Assembly: GCF_014174515.1 (NCBI RefSeq)
Contig: NZ_JACJUG010000007.1
Location: 1-64,000, forward strand
DNA from: Mitsuaria sp. WAJ17
Lineage (GTDB): Bacteria > Pseudomonadota > Gammaproteobacteria > Burkholderiales > Burkholderiaceae_C
Direction of reading: 5' to 3'
DNA length: 64,000 bases
Positions 53,789 to 63,980 of the stretch are shown one piece after another. Made by a program: the position numbers and the translations under genes. The notes beneath the pieces are model-generated. The model did not search any database and was not told the origin of the DNA. It was given only the letters and a program-made list of their open reading frames with translations. Within the stretch, counting starts at the first letter, position 1, and each line of letters opens with the position of its first letter.

Positions 53789-55346
53789 ATCCGAGTGCCC
53801 CCAGCTTCGCCCGGATAACCGCATCCAGCTCCGCCCCCTGGGCCATCTGCTCCCCCAACCGCTCGGTCAGCCGCGTCATCTTCTCGGCAAAGGCTTCGTC
53901 GTCGTCCTCGACCTCCTCAGCGCCCACATAGCGCCCCGGCGTCAGCACATGGCCGTGCTGTGCGATCTCGAAGAGCTCCACGCTGCGGCAATAGCCCAGG
54001 ACATCGGTGTACTCACCCGGCGCCTCGCCCGGCGCGGCTTCACCACGCCAAGCCGCCACGGTGGCGGCGATGCGAGCGATGTCTTCATCGGCCAGCTCGC
54101 GCTGCACCCGGCCGATCATGCGACCCAGCTTGCGCGCGTCGATGAACAAGACCTGATCCTTGCGCGCCGCGGGCTTGCTCTTGGCCAGGAACCACAGGCA
54201 GGCCGGGATCTGGGTGTTGAAGAAGAGCTGGCCCGGCAGTGCCACCATCACCTCCACCACATCCGCCTCCACCATGGCGGCACGGATGACGCCCTCGTTG
54301 TTCTGGCCGCTGGCCATGGAGCCGTTGGCCAGCACGATGCCGGCCCGGCCCGTGTCCTTCAGGTGATGCAGCATGTGCTGCAGCCAGGCGTAGTTGGCGT
54401 TGCCCTGCGGCGGGTCACCATAGACCCAGCGCGGGTCGCCCTCCAGGCTGCCATGCCACCAGTCGCTGATGTTGAAGGGCGGGTTGGCCAGGATGTAGTC
54501 GGCCCGCAGATCGGGGTGCTGGTTACGGGTGAAGGTGTCGCCCGGCTCGCGACCGAGGTTGAAGTCGATGCCGCGGATGGCCAGGTTCATGGCTGCCAAG
54601 CGCCAGGTGGTGGGATTGCTCTCCTGGCCGTAGATGGACACATCGCCCAGCTTGCCGCCGTGCGCCTCGATGAACTTCTCGCTCTGCACGAACATGCCGC
54701 CGGAGCCGCAGCACGGGTCGTAGACCTTGCCGTGATGCGGGGCCAGCACGGCCACCAGGGTCTGCACGATGGAGGCGGGCGTGTAGAACTGCCCGCCCTT
54801 CTTGCCCTCGGCGCTGGCGAACTGGCCCAGGAAGTATTCGTAGACCTGGCCCAGCACATCGCGGGCTGTGTTCGGGTTGTCACCAAAGCCGATGGTGGAC
54901 ACCAGGTCCACCAGCTCGCCCAGCTTGCCGTCCGGCAGCTGCGCGCGGCCATAGCGCTTGTCCAGGATGCCCTTGAGCTTGGGGTTCTCGCCCTCGATCA
55001 AGGTCAGCGCGTCGTCGATGCTGCGGCCGATGGTGGGCTGCTTGGCCTGGCCGCGCAGGTGCTCCCAGCGCGCGCCCTCGGGCACCCAGAAGACGTTGAC
55101 GGCGGTGTAGTAGTCGCGGTCGTCTGCTTCGGCGGCGAGGTCATCCTCGCTGGCGTCGCTGTAGTAGTACTCGTCGTCCGGGTTGCGGAGGCGGTCGATG
55201 ACCTCGGCGCGGCGTGCGGCGAAGGTGTCGGACACGTACTTCAGGAAGATCAGGCCGAGCACCAGGTGCTTGTATTCGGCGGCGTCCATGTTGGCGCGCA
55301 GCTTGTCAGCGGCGGCCCAGAGGGTTTTCTTGATGTCGTCGAGCAT
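53778..55346 (-). CDS. hsdM: Type I restriction-modification methyltransferase subunit
   Basis: The protein has 522 residues. The N-terminal helical domain is followed by the methylase core with the SAM motif [14 protein letters not shown] and catalytic motif ILANPPFN (NPPF), typical of N6-adenine enzymes. With HsdS it methylates host sites; with HsdR it forms the restriction complex. It follows the NYN gene by 21 bp. Confidence 0.94.
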   Translation of the reverse strand: MLDDIKKTLWAAADKLRANMDAAEYKHLVLGLIFLKYVSDTFAARRAEVIDRLRNPDDEYYYSDASEDDLAAEADDRDYYTAVNVFWVPEGARWEHLRGQAKQPTIGRSIDDALTLIEGENPKLKGILDKRYGRAQLPDGKLGELVDLVSTIGFGDNPNTARDVLGQVYEYFLGQFASAEGKKGGQFYTPASIVQTLVAVLAPHHGKVYDPCCGSGGMFVQSEKFIEAHGGKLGDVSIYGQESNPTTWRLAAMNLAIRGIDFNLGREPGDTFTRNQHPDLRADYILANPPFNISDWWHGSLEGDPRWVYGDPPQGNANYAWLQHMLHHLKDTGRAGIVLANGSMASGQNNEGVIRAAMVEADVVEVMVALPGQLFFNTQIPACLWFLAKSKPAARKDQVLFIDARKLGRMIGRVQRELADEDIARIAATVAAWRGEAAPGEAPGEYTDVLGYCRSVELFEIAQHGHVLTPGRYVGAEEVEDDDEAFAEKMTRLTERLGEQMAQGAELDAVIRAKLGALGYEL

Positions 55347-55367
55347 GAGGGAGCGGTACGGCAGGGC

Positions 55368-56141
55368 TCAGGGGGCAGCGGCTGCAGCAGCCGGTGCGGG
55401 GGTGTCTTTGGGGGTGGCGAGTGCGACAGTCCAGTGCCCGCCTGGTTCTTGGCGGAGGGGCAGGAGGTCGTAGGTCTTGAGCATGCTGGCGAGGCCCGAG
55501 TAGCCCATTGCCTGCGGCGTGAATCCGGGGTCCATGCGTCGCAAGTAGGAGCCCAGCGCGCTGAGGGCGACGCGCCCATCGGTGATCTCGGCAGCCATCA
55601 GCCTGACGGCATTGACGACCGACTTGGGCCGCTGCTTGGGCTTGGGCGGCGCCACGGGCTTGGCGGGCTGGGCCGCCGACTCTGCTGCTGCGGCAGGTTC
55701 TGCAGGGGCCCACTCGAAGAACTGGTCACTGGCGTTGCGCAGGGCCTCGGGCGTCTTGGCCTCGCCCACGATGTGAACGGTGGCACCACGCTCGCGCAGC
55801 TTGCGGCACAGGCCGGCGAAGTCGGAGTCGCTGGTGACGAGGCAGAAGGTGTCGGCCCGGCCGTCAAACATCGCCTCGATGGCATCCATGGCCAGGGCGA
55901 TGTCGGAGGTGTTCTTGCCGGAGGAATAGGTGTACTGCAGGCAGGGCGTGAAGGCCCGCCTGACGAGGGCTTCCTGCCACTTGTTGGCCAGCGCGTTCTG
56001 ATTGCCGAAGCCCCGGCGCAGCACCACGCGGCCGAACTGCGCCGCCACTTGCAAGGCGTACTCCAAGACATCCGGAGATGCGTTCTCGCAATCCACCAAC
56101 ACTGCCACTTTGGCGTCTGTATTGAGCTCTGTAGGCCCCAT
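55368..56141 (-). CDS. NYN-domain nuclease with C-terminal OST-HTH/LOTUS domain
   Basis: The protein has 257 residues. The PIN-like NYN domain has acidic residues VLVDCEN (Asp17), KNTSDIALAMD (Asp80, Asp86) and VTSDSDFAGL (Asp105, Asp107), arranged to bind metal and cut RNA. A Pro/Ala/Lys linker leads to a LOTUS domain (about 175-245: LGSYLRRMDPGFTPQAMGYS), which binds RNA or G-quadruplexes. It is the first gene of the defence operon. LabA/DUF88-type proteins also occur as solitary housekeeping genes, so a role in defence is inferred from position. Confidence 0.88.
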   Translation of the reverse strand: MGPTELNTDAKVAVLVDCENASPDVLEYALQVAAQFGRVVLRRGFGNQNALANKWQEALVRRAFTPCLQYTYSSGKNTSDIALAMDAIEAMFDGRADTFCLVTSDSDFAGLCRKLRERGATVHIVGEAKTPEALRNASDQFFEWAPAEPAAAAESAAQPAKPVAPPKPKQRPKSVVNAVRLMAAEITDGRVALSALGSYLRRMDPGFTPQAMGYSGLASMLKTYDLLPLRQEPGGHWTVALATPKDTPAPAAAAAAP

Positions 56142-56490
56142 GTCGTACTCCCTGACTGCGGCGGGGATGATAGACCGTGCGGAGGACCTTGCCGGTCGGG
56201 CCGCTGTGGGGAAATACGCGGGGTTTGATGGTGCGCAGGGTGCCGGCGCTGGGTCGGAGGGCTGCGGCGAAAGCTTCTTGCGGGCCTGGGGGTGTCGGCA
56301 TCAGGGCGGCATCAGATGCCTACTTTCTGGCCCAGGCAGCAGGCCGTGCAGGCCGAGGGCCGCAAGGTGGCTGAACGACCCCGGCCCCAAGAAAGGCCCT
56401 CCAGGGCCTCGCCTCGTCCGTGTTCGTTCGCCAACAGCCGCCGGGATTCAGCCCAATTCCCGCAAGATTCTGGCAACGGACGCGAATTTT
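56142..56490. other. Region between the defence operon and tRNA-Met
   Basis: No gene is supported in these 349 bp. It must hold the promoter of the minus-strand defence operon. The part next to the tRNA is less GC-rich. I find no clear second copy of the tRNA 3' end here. Confidence 0.5.
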
Positions 56491-56567
56491 TGGTAGGCCG
56501 TACAGGACTTGAACCTGTGACCAAAGGATTATGAGTCCTCTGCTCTAACCAACTGAGCTAACGGCCC
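56491..56567 (-). tRNA. tRNA-Met (anticodon CAT), CCA encoded
   Basis: 77 nt. The acceptor stem pairs GGGCCGT with ACGGCCT (first pair G-U). The D arm is TAGCTCAGTTGG, the anticodon loop CTCATAA, the T arm ACAGG-TTCAAGT-CCTGT, then discriminator A and encoded CCA. The 7-bp acceptor stem and T loop are regular. It borders the defence island and is a plausible integration point. It reads as an elongator Met tRNA; a CAT anticodon modified to read Ile (ATA) cannot be excluded by eye. Confidence 0.95.
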
Positions 56568-56657
56568 CCGTGTTTCCAGCGCCGGGGAGGCGCCGCAAGA
56601 CAACCCGGCGGGGAGCCGGGAGCGCGGATTGTACGGGCCCGCAATGAGGCCCCCGCC

Positions 56658-57683
56658 CTACTTCTGCGACAGCGCGTTGGACACCATGCGCGAGGTGATG
56701 TCCACGATCTGGATCATGCGGTCGTAGGCCATGCGCGTGGGGCCGATCACGCCCAGGGTGCCCACGACCTGGCCGTCCACCTCATAAGGGGCGGACACGA
56801 TGGAGAGTTCCTCGTAGGGCACGACCTGGCTCTCGCCACCGATGAAGATGCGCACGCCCTCGGCGCGGCTGGAGCCGTCCAGCAGGCGCATGAGCTGGGT
56901 CTTCTGCTCGAAGAGGTCGAAGAGGCGGCGCAGGCTGTTCATGTCCTGGCTGAAATCCTGGACGGTCAGCAGGTTGCGCTCGCCGCTGATGATGACCTGC
57001 TCCTCCTGGGCGCTGGCCTCGGTGCCGACCTGCACGGCCGCGTTCATCAGGAGGGCGATCTCGCCGCGCAAGGCATCGACCTCGGTCTTGAGCTTCTCGC
57101 GCACCGCCTCCAGGCTGAGGCCGGCGTATTGCGCATTCAGGCGGTTGCTGGCCTCGGCCAGCTCGCCCTGGTTGTGGTCCTGGGCGGTGAAGATCACGCG
57201 GTTCTGCACGTCGCCGTCCGGCGAGACCATGATGACCAGAACGCGACGCTCGCCCAGGCGCAGGAACTCGATGTGGTGGAAGACGCTGGGCTTGCGCGGC
57301 GCCGTCACCACACCCACGAAACTGGACAGATTGGACAGCAGCTGCGCGGCGCTGGTGATCACGCGCTGGGGCTGGTCGGGCTGCAGCTGGGCATCCAGGG
57401 CGATGGGCTCGGCGCCCAGCAGGCCGGGGTTGGCCGTCAGCATGGTGTCCACAAAGAGGCGGTAGCCGCGGGCCGTGGGGATGCGCCCGGCGCTGGTGTG
57501 GGGGCTCGCGATGAGACCCAGGTCTTCCAGGTCCGCCATCACATTGCGTATGGTGGCCGGAGACAGCTCCAGCCCCGAGGCCTTGGACAGCGTGCGGGAA
57601 CCGACAGGCTGCCCGTCCGCGATATAGCGTTCGACCAGGGTTTTCAGCAGGGATTTGGATCGCTCGTCGAGCATGGTTTTCAT
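56658..57683 (-). CDS. hrcA: Heat-shock repressor HrcA
   Basis: The protein has 341 residues. The N-terminal winged helix ([20 protein letters not shown], then [20 protein letters not shown]) and the GAF-like middle domain are typical. HrcA binds CIRCE elements at groE and dnaK promoters and is kept active by GroEL. No CIRCE sequence is seen in this window, so targets lie elsewhere. It is divergent from nadK with 59 bp between the starts. Confidence 0.96.
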   Translation of the reverse strand: MKTMLDERSKSLLKTLVERYIADGQPVGSRTLSKASGLELSPATIRNVMADLEDLGLIASPHTSAGRIPTARGYRLFVDTMLTANPGLLGAEPIALDAQLQPDQPQRVITSAAQLLSNLSSFVGVVTAPRKPSVFHHIEFLRLGERRVLVIMVSPDGDVQNRVIFTAQDHNQGELAEASNRLNAQYAGLSLEAVREKLKTEVDALRGEIALLMNAAVQVGTEASAQEEQVIISGERNLLTVQDFSQDMNSLRRLFDLFEQKTQLMRLLDGSSRAEGVRIFIGGESQVVPYEELSIVSAPYEVDGQVVGTLGVIGPTRMAYDRMIQIVDITSRMVSNALSQK

Positions 57684-57742
57684 TGTACGGACATGGGCGA
57701 CCTCGTCATTCGGCCCGGGAGCGCTGTGGTGTAATTCTGCGC

Positions 57743-58618
57743 ATGGCCAAACGATTCCAACATGTGGCGATTGTGGGCAAGCACCAGGCTCGCGGCATCC
57801 GGCCGGTCCTGGAGGAGATTGCCCAATTTGTGGCCAGTCAAGGCCTGGAGGTTTCCCTGGAGCGCGACACGGCGCTCAACACGGGGATCACAGCCTATGA
57901 CGCCCTGGACAACGACGAGCTCGGCCAGCGCTGCGACCTGGCCATCGTGGTCGGGGGCGACGGCACCATGCTGGGCTTCGCCCGCGAGATGGCGCGCCAC
58001 GGCACACCGCTGGTGGGCATCAACCAGGGGCGCCTGGGCTTCATCACCGACATCTCCATCGAGCACTTCCGCGAGGCGCTCTCCCCCATCCTCGCCGGCG
58101 ACTACGACGCCGAGCAGCGCGCCATGCTCGAAGGTGAGGTCTGGCGGGACAACGCCATCATCTTCGAAGGGGTGGCCCTGAATGATGTGGTGGTGAGCCG
58201 CGGCGCCACGGCCTCCATGGTGGAGCTGCGGGTAGACGTGGGCGACGAGTTCGTGGCCAATATGCGGGCCGACGGTGTCATCGTGGCCTCGCCCACCGGC
58301 TCCACGGCCTACTCGCTCTCCGCGGGCGGCCCCATCCTGCACCCCAGCATCGCCGGCTGGGTGCTGGTGCCCATCGCCTCACACACGCTGTCCAACCGAC
58401 CCATCGTGCTGCCGGACCTGGGCGAAGTGAGCCTGGAGATCGTCGCCGGCCGCGACGCCAGCGTGAACTTCGACATGCAAAGCCTCGCCAGCCTGCTGCA
58501 CGGTGACCGCATCACGGTGCGGCGTTCGGCGCACAAGGTGTCCTTCCTCCACCCCAAGGGCTGGAGCTACTACGCCACGCTGCGCCGCAAGCTGCGCTGG
58601 TACGAAGGCGTGAGCTGA
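57743..58618 (+). CDS. nadK: NAD kinase
   Basis: The protein has 291 residues. It has the GGDGTML motif and the [15 protein letters not shown] segment of ATP-NAD kinases. It makes NADP from NAD. TGGTGTAAT, an extended -10-like element, lies just before the ATG at 57743 (TGTAAT at 57730-57735), so the transcript may start at or next to the start codon. No ribosome site is seen. Confidence 0.96.
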   Translation: MAKRFQHVAIVGKHQARGIRPVLEEIAQFVASQGLEVSLERDTALNTGITAYDALDNDELGQRCDLAIVVGGDGTMLGFAREMARHGTPLVGINQGRLGFITDISIEHFREALSPILAGDYDAEQRAMLEGEVWRDNAIIFEGVALNDVVVSRGATASMVELRVDVGDEFVANMRADGVIVASPTGSTAYSLSAGGPILHPSIAGWVLVPIASHTLSNRPIVLPDLGEVSLEIVAGRDASVNFDMQSLASLLHGDRITVRRSAHKVSFLHPKGWSYYATLRRKLRWYEGVS

Positions 58619-58657
58619 TTTCCCCTCACCCCTCACTTCACCCACTCATTCCGCCCG

Positions 58658-60346
58658 ATGCTGCGCCGCCTGAGCCTTCGAGATTTCGTGATCGTGCCCG
58701 CGCTGGAGCTGGACTTCGGCACCGGCTTCGCCGCGCTGACCGGCGAGACTGGGGCCGGCAAGTCCATCCTGATCGACGCCCTGCAGCTGGCCCTGGGCCA
58801 GCGCGGCGATGCCGGCGTGGTGCGCGAAGGCGCAGCCCGTGCCGAGATAAGCGCGGAGTTCGACCGCCCCGCCTCCCTGCTGGCCTGGCTGGAGGAAGGC
58901 GGCTTCGAGCTGGAGTCCGACACCCTCCTGCTGCGCCGAGTGATCGACGCCCAAGGCAAGAGCCGGGCCTGGATCAACGGCAGCAGCGCCACCGTGGCCC
59001 AGCTCCGCGAGCTGGCGGACCACCTGCTGGACATCCACGGCCAGCACGCCTGGCAAGGCCTGACCCGGGCCCCCGCCGTGCGCGAGCTGCTGGACGGCTA
59101 TGCCCAGGCCGACACACGCGCAGTGGCTCAGGCCTACACCGCCTGGCGCCAGGCCCACGAGGCCCTGGAGAAGGCCCGCACCCAGCAAGCCACCCTGGCC
59201 AGCGAGCACGAGCGCCTGAGCTGGCAGTTGGGCGAGATCGAACGCCTGGCTCCCGGCGAGGACGAATGGGACGGGCTCAACGGCGAGCACCAGCGTCTCT
59301 CGCATTCGCAGTCCCTGATGGACGCCGCCCGGCACGCCCTGGACGCGCTCAGCGAGGCCGAGCTCAATGCCGAGTCCCTCACCCAGCAGGCCCTGGACGG
59401 CCTGCAGGACGTGCTCAGCTATGACCCCAGCCTGGCCCCGGCCGTCGAGGCCCTGCAGGGCGCCCAGGCCCAGCTGCAGGACGCCGCCCACACCCTCAGC
59501 ACCTATCTGCATGGCGCCGAGCTGGACCCCGAACGCCTGCAGCAGCTGGACGAACGCCTTTCGGCCTGGATGCAGCTGGCGCGCCGCTACCGCCGCCAGC
59601 CGGCCGAGCTGCCGGCCCTGCACCAGGAATGGAAGGCGGAGCTGGTCCGCCTGGATGCCGCGACCGACCTGGACGCTCTGGAGCGCCAGCTCGCCGCCGC
59701 CCGCAAGGCCTACGACACCCAGGCCGCCACCCTCAGCAAGGCCCGCAAGGCCGCCGCCCCCAGGCTGGCCACCGCTGTCACCCAGGCCATGCAGCAGCTG
59801 GGCATGGCCGGCGGCGCCTTCGAGATCGCCCTGCTGCCGCAGGCCGAGCCGCAGAGCTTCGGCCTGGAGTCCGCGGAATTCCTCGTGGCCGGCCATGCCG
59901 GCAGCACGCCGCGACCGCTGGCCAAGGTGGCCTCTGGCGGGGAGCTCTCCCGCATCGCCCTGGCCATCGCCGTCACCACCTGCCAGCACAGCGGCGGGGC
60001 AGGCACGCTGATTTTCGACGAGATCGATGCGGGCGTCGGCGGCGCAGTGGCCGAAACCGTGGGCCGGCTGATGAAGCTGCTGGGCCGCGACCGCCAGGTG
60101 CTGGCCGTCACCCACCTGCCCCAGGTGGCCGCCTGCGCCGACCAGCATTTCGTCGTGTCCAAGGCCCTGAAGGACGGCGCCACCTGCTCGGACGTCCGCC
60201 CCGTGGTCGGCGAGCAGCGAGTGGCCGAGATCGCCCGCATGCTGGGCGGCGAGCGCCTCTCGTCCACCAGCCTGGCCCATGCCCAGGAGATGCTGGACCT
60301 CTCAGCCCAGGCGGCCAAGCCAAGCCCCCGAAAGGCCAAGCCATGA
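58658..60346 (+). CDS. recN: DNA repair protein RecN
   Basis: The protein has 562 residues. SMC-like ATPase head halves lie at both ends (Walker A GETGAGKS; signature [12 protein letters not shown]; Walker [13 protein letters not shown]), with coiled-coil arms between, rich in Ala, Leu and Gln. It acts in double-strand break repair. It overlaps rapZ by 4 bp. Confidence 0.96.
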   Translation: MLRRLSLRDFVIVPALELDFGTGFAALTGETGAGKSILIDALQLALGQRGDAGVVREGAARAEISAEFDRPASLLAWLEEGGFELESDTLLLRRVIDAQGKSRAWINGSSATVAQLRELADHLLDIHGQHAWQGLTRAPAVRELLDGYAQADTRAVAQAYTAWRQAHEALEKARTQQATLASEHERLSWQLGEIERLAPGEDEWDGLNGEHQRLSHSQSLMDAARHALDALSEAELNAESLTQQALDGLQDVLSYDPSLAPAVEALQGAQAQLQDAAHTLSTYLHGAELDPERLQQLDERLSAWMQLARRYRRQPAELPALHQEWKAELVRLDAATDLDALERQLAAARKAYDTQAATLSKARKAAAPRLATAVTQAMQQLGMAGGAFEIALLPQAEPQSFGLESAEFLVAGHAGSTPRPLAKVASGGELSRIALAIAVTTCQHSGGAGTLIFDEIDAGVGGAVAETVGRLMKLLGRDRQVLAVTHLPQVAACADQHFVVSKALKDGATCSDVRPVVGEQRVAEIARMLGGERLSSTSLAHAQEMLDLSAQAAKPSPRKAKP

Positions 60347-61260
60347 AGAAAGCCAAGCCCGAGGCCCGCGAGCAGAGCGATGTGGTGCTGGTCACCGGGG
60401 TGTCCGGCGGCGGCAAGTCCATCGCCATGCATGCGCTGGAGGATGCTGGCTTCTTCTGCGTGGACAACCTGCCACCCGAACTGCTGCTGGACTTCCTGAA
60501 ACTGGAGCAACAGCGCGGCAAGCGCCGCGTGGCCATCGCAGTGGACGTGCGCAGCGCGGGCTCCCTGCCCCACCTGCTGCCCCTGATCAAGCAGCTGCGC
60601 GGCGAGGGCGTGGCCCTGCGCTCCATCTTCCTGGACGCCAACACCGAGACCCTGATGCGACGCTTCTCCGAGACGCGCCGCCCCCATCCGCTGCGCCAGC
60701 ACCCCGCAGTGCCGGGCGCCGCGGGCGAGCATGGCGAGGACGAGCACCGCGCCCTGCTGGACGCCATCCACCTGGAGCGCGAGCTGCTGGCCGCGCTGCG
60801 GGTGGAATCCACCGTGATCGATACCAGCCAGCTGCGCCCCGCCCAGCTGCGCGCCTGGGTGCGAGACCTGGTCGTGGTCTCGGGAGATTCGCTGACCCTG
60901 GTCTTCGAGTCCTTCGCCTTCAAGCACGGCGTGCCCAGCGACGCCGACTTCGTCTTCGATGTGCGGGTCCTGCCCAACCCCTACTACGACCGCGAGTTGC
61001 GCCCCCTCACCGGTCGCGACGAACCCGTGGCCCGTTTCCTCGAAGCCCAGCCCGAGGTGAGGCTGATGCTGAGCCAGATCAGCGCCTTCATCGCCCAGTG
61101 GCTGCCGAACTTCTCGGCGGACCAGCGCAGCTACCTCACCGTGGCCATCGGCTGCACGGGCGGGCAGCACCGCTCGGTCTATCTGGTCGAGACCCTGTGC
61201 AAGCAGTTCGCCTATCACGGCCAGGTGCTGAAGCGGCACCGCGAGCTGGACGCCAAGTGA
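60343..61260 (+). CDS. rapZ: RNase adapter / nucleotide-binding protein RapZ
   Basis: The protein has 305 residues. It has Walker A GVSGGGKS, the family segment [15 protein letters not shown] and C-terminal [14 protein letters not shown]. In E. coli RapZ delivers the GlmZ RNA to RNase E; in betaproteobacteria the target is less clear. The ATG overlaps the recN stop (ATGA). Confidence 0.95.
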   Translation: MKKAKPEAREQSDVVLVTGVSGGGKSIAMHALEDAGFFCVDNLPPELLLDFLKLEQQRGKRRVAIAVDVRSAGSLPHLLPLIKQLRGEGVALRSIFLDANTETLMRRFSETRRPHPLRQHPAVPGAAGEHGEDEHRALLDAIHLERELLAALRVESTVIDTSQLRPAQLRAWVRDLVVVSGDSLTLVFESFAFKHGVPSDADFVFDVRVLPNPYYDRELRPLTGRDEPVARFLEAQPEVRLMLSQISAFIAQWLPNFSADQRSYLTVAIGCTGGQHRSVYLVETLCKQFAYHGQVLKRHRELDAK

Positions 61261-61288
61261 GGCGGCCTGCCCCCGGTGCCCCCTGCTC

Positions 61289-61642
61289 ATGACCTGGCTG
61301 ATCACCAAGTACCTGATCACCGCCGGGCTGGTGGTGGGCATCTCCGAGCTGGCCAAGCGCAGTGACCGCCTGGGCGGCCTGGTGGCGGCCCTGCCCCTGG
61401 TGACGCTGCTGACCCTGGTCTGGCTCTACGTGGAACGACAGCCGGCCGAACGCATCGCCAACCACGCCTGGTACACCTTCTGGTACGTGCTGCCCACGCT
61501 GCCCATGTTCCTGGCCTTCCCCTGGATGCTCTCGCGCTGGGGTTTCTGGGGCGCGCTGGGCGGATCGGCCGCACTCACCGTGCTGTGCTTCGTGCTGACG
61601 GCCTGGGCCGTGCGACCGCTGGGCATCATCCTGCTGGACTGA
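61289..61642 (+). CDS. DUF3147-family membrane protein
   Basis: The protein has 117 residues and four helices. MTWLITKYLITAGLVVGISE and AKRSDRLGGLVAALPLVTLL fit DUF3147. Function unknown. It follows rapZ by 28 bp and is probably co-transcribed. Confidence 0.8.
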   Translation: MTWLITKYLITAGLVVGISELAKRSDRLGGLVAALPLVTLLTLVWLYVERQPAERIANHAWYTFWYVLPTLPMFLAFPWMLSRWGFWGALGGSAALTVLCFVLTAWAVRPLGIILLD

Positions 61643-61675
61643 GCCGGGCCCTGGTGCCCTGGCGATCCAAGGAGA

Positions 61676-61993
61676 TCAGTCGGCCCGCGGCGCCTGCCCC
61701 GCCCCAGGCGCCTCATGGGCCGCGCTGCTCAGCAGCACCATGGCCACCACGGACACCCCGGGAATCAGCACCATGGCCACGACCCAGGGCCACACCGAAC
61801 GGCCCGCATGTTGCAGGGCCACGGCCACATAGGCGATGTGCGCGATGATGCCCACGCCCATGCCCAGCCCGCCGAAAGTGGCGCGCAGGACACCGCCGGA
61901 TTCGTCGCCGGTCAGCACCAGCCACAGGCACACGGCAAAGACCAGCGCCGCCAGCAGGGCGGATTCAAGGGCATTCTTGACCTGGGCGTTCAT
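61676..61993 (-). CDS. Small three-helix membrane protein
   Basis: The protein has 105 residues from the ATG at 61993 (a longer frame to 62089 has no better start). Three helices near 10-28, 38-60 and 68-88; the last part is SSAAHEAPGAGQAPRAD, hydrophilic. I do not recognise the family. It is convergent with the DUF3147 gene and lies downstream of mutY on the same strand. Confidence 0.65.
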   Translation of the reverse strand: MNAQVKNALESALLAALVFAVCLWLVLTGDESGGVLRATFGGLGMGVGIIAHIAYVAVALQHAGRSVWPWVVAMVLIPGVSVVAMVLLSSAAHEAPGAGQAPRAD

Positions 61994-62095
61994 GGCGTTG
62001 TCATTGGCATGCGAATCGGGCGGGCGCAAGCATACGCGCATTCCAGCCGCGAGACCAATGCCAGGCACGCACTGCGCCCCCCGGGACATGCCCGA

Positions 62096-63154
62096 TCAAC
62101 CGAGCAGCTTCTTCAGCGGCGCCGGCAGGGCGTAGCGCGGCAGCTCCTCGCGCGCCACCCAGACGCCCTCGCCCAGCTGGAAGGCCTGCTGCAGGTGCAG
62201 GCGGCGCGGGTGCAGCACCCAGTCGAAATGCGTCAGCGCATGCTCGATGCGGGGCAGCGGCTGCGGCGCCTGGGCCGACAGCAGCCGGGCCTGGCTCAGC
62301 AGCTGAGCCTCGTCCTCGAACAGGGGCAGCGTCCACAGCCCCGCCCAGACGCCGCGTGCCGGACGCTGCGCCAGCCAGATCCGCCCCTCGTGTTCCAGCC
62401 ATAGCCACCAGTGCTCGCGTTGGCTGCGCTTGAGCTTGCGAGTCCTGATCGGGAACTGTTCCACCGTCCCCTGGCGCTGGGCCTCGCACAGGTCTTGCAC
62501 GGGGCACAGCAGGCATTGCGGCGAGCGCGTGCTGCACAGGCTGGCGCCCAAGTCCATCAGGCCCTGGGTGTAGGCCGGCATGTCGGCGCGCGCGGTGGGC
62601 AGCAGGGTCTCGGCATGGCGCCACAGCCGCTTCTCCTGGGCGCTGGAGGCCAGGTCGCCGTCGAAGGCCAGCAGGCGGCCCAGCACGCGCTTCACATTGC
62701 CGTCGAGGATGGCCGCGCGCTCGTCGAAGCAGAAGGAGGCGATGGCCGCCGCCGTGGAGCGGCCGATGCCAGGCAGCTCGGCCAGTTGAGCCGCCGAGGG
62801 CGGGAAGGCGCCGCCATGGTGGTCGCGCACCGCCTCGGCGCAGCGGTGCAGATTGCGCGCCCGGCTGTAATAGCCCAGGCCCTGCCACATCGCCAGCACC
62901 TCGTCGAGATGCGCATCAGCAAGCTCGCGCACCGACGGGAAGCGCTCCAGGAAGCGCTGGTAGTAGCCCAGCACCGTGCTCACCTGGGTCTGCTGCAGCA
63001 TGATCTCCGAGAGCCAGACGCGGTAGGGGTCGCGGGTCTGCTGCCAGGGCAGGGCATGGCGGCCGTGCTGGCGCTGCCAGGCCACCAGGCGCGGGGCGAA
63101 GTCGAGGGCCAGCGAGGCGACGGAGCTGTCGAGGGAAGCGGGGGAGGAACTCAA
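62096..63154 (-). CDS. mutY: Adenine DNA glycosylase MutY
   Basis: The protein has 352 residues from a TTG at 63154; the only in-frame ATGs upstream lie inside mutM. It has the helix-hairpin-helix region, EIMLQQTQVSTVLGYYQRFL, catalytic Asp in AYTQGLMDLGA and the iron-sulfur ligands C-x6-C-x2-C-x5-C (CSTRSPQCLLCPVQDLC). The C-terminal NUDIX-like domain checks for 8-oxoguanine opposite adenine. It starts 7 bp after mutM, forming a GO-repair pair. Confidence 0.93.
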   Translation of the reverse strand: MSSSPASLDSSVASLALDFAPRLVAWQRQHGRHALPWQQTRDPYRVWLSEIMLQQTQVSTVLGYYQRFLERFPSVRELADAHLDEVLAMWQGLGYYSRARNLHRCAEAVRDHHGGAFPPSAAQLAELPGIGRSTAAAIASFCFDERAAILDGNVKRVLGRLLAFDGDLASSAQEKRLWRHAETLLPTARADMPAYTQGLMDLGASLCSTRSPQCLLCPVQDLCEAQRQGTVEQFPIRTRKLKRSQREHWWLWLEHEGRIWLAQRPARGVWAGLWTLPLFEDEAQLLSQARLLSAQAPQPLPRIEHALTHFDWVLHPRRLHLQQAFQLGEGVWVAREELPRYALPAPLKKLLG

Positions 63155-63161
63155 GATCGGC

Positions 63162-63980
63162 TCAGGAACGGGTCTGGCAACGGGGGCAGAAGAAGGTCGA
63201 GCGCTGGCCCTGGACCAGGCGGCGGATGGGCGTGCCGCAATGTCGGCAGCCCTGGCCTTCGCGACCATAGACCTGGGCCTGCATCTGGAAGCTGCCGGCC
63301 ACGCCGTGGGCATCCTTAAAGTCGCGCAAGGTGGTGCCGCCGGCTTCCAGCGCCTGCGCCAGCACCTGGCGCACGCTGGCGGCCAGGCGCTCGGCACGAG
63401 GGCGGCTGAGGCGGCCGGCCTTACTCGCGGGGTGGATGCCGGCCAGGAACAGGGCCTCGCAGGCGTAGATATTGCCAGCCCCGACGACGATGTCCCCCGC
63501 CAGCAGGGCCTGCTTGATGGCCACGCGCCGCCCCTTCAGCAGCTTGTGCAGATAGGCGCCGGTGAAGCGCTCGTCGAAGGGCTCCAGACCCAGGCCGGCC
63601 AGCAGCCGGGACACCGGCGGTGCGTCCAGGCCCGTGGACCAGACCACCGCCCCGAAGCGGCGCGGGTCGTGCAGGCGCAGCAGGCCGCGGTCGGTCTGCA
63701 GCTCGAAGTGGTCATGCGGGCCGGCAGGCCCGAGGTCGCGCCCGAAGGCCAGCGAGCCCGACATGCCCAGGTGCAGCAGCAGGCCCTCCTCGCCCAGCGG
63801 CAGCCAGAGGTACTTGCCTCGGCGCTGGACCAATCCAGCACGCTGCCCCACCAAGCGCTCCGCCGCGCAGCCCAGGGGCCAGCGCAGGGGCTTGCCCAGG
63901 CGCAGGGACTGCACTGTCGCGCCGTGGATGGCGTCGGCAAAACTGCGGCGGGTGACTTCAACTTCGGGCAGCTCGGGCAT
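63162..63980 (-). CDS. mutM: Formamidopyrimidine-DNA glycosylase MutM (Fpg)
   Basis: The protein has 272 residues. The start at 63980 is fixed by the required N-terminal MPELPEVE, whose Pro2 is the catalytic nucleophile after Met removal; an ATG three codons earlier is not used. Glu3, the Lys of the beta-hairpin (GKYLWLPL) and the zinc finger [10 protein letters not shown] ... CPRCQ are present. It removes oxidised purines. Followed by mutY. Confidence 0.96.
   Translation of the reverse strand: MPELPEVEVTRRSFADAIHGATVQSLRLGKPLRWPLGCAAERLVGQRAGLVQRRGKYLWLPLGEEGLLLHLGMSGSLAFGRDLGPAGPHDHFELQTDRGLLRLHDPRRFGAVVWSTGLDAPPVSRLLAGLGLEPFDERFTGAYLHKLLKGRRVAIKQALLAGDIVVGAGNIYACEALFLAGIHPASKAGRLSRPRAERLAASVRQVLAQALEAGGTTLRDFKDAHGVAGSFQMQAQVYGREGQGCRHCGTPIRRLVQGQRSTFFCPRCQTRS

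Noticed and set aside
56604-56620. Terminator after hrcA
   Set aside because: A 6-bp CCCGGC/GCCGGG stem exists but is short and lacks a T-run in either direction.
56620-57740. CIRCE element near hrcA
   Set aside because: No TTAGCACTC-type inverted repeat is present around hrcA in this window.
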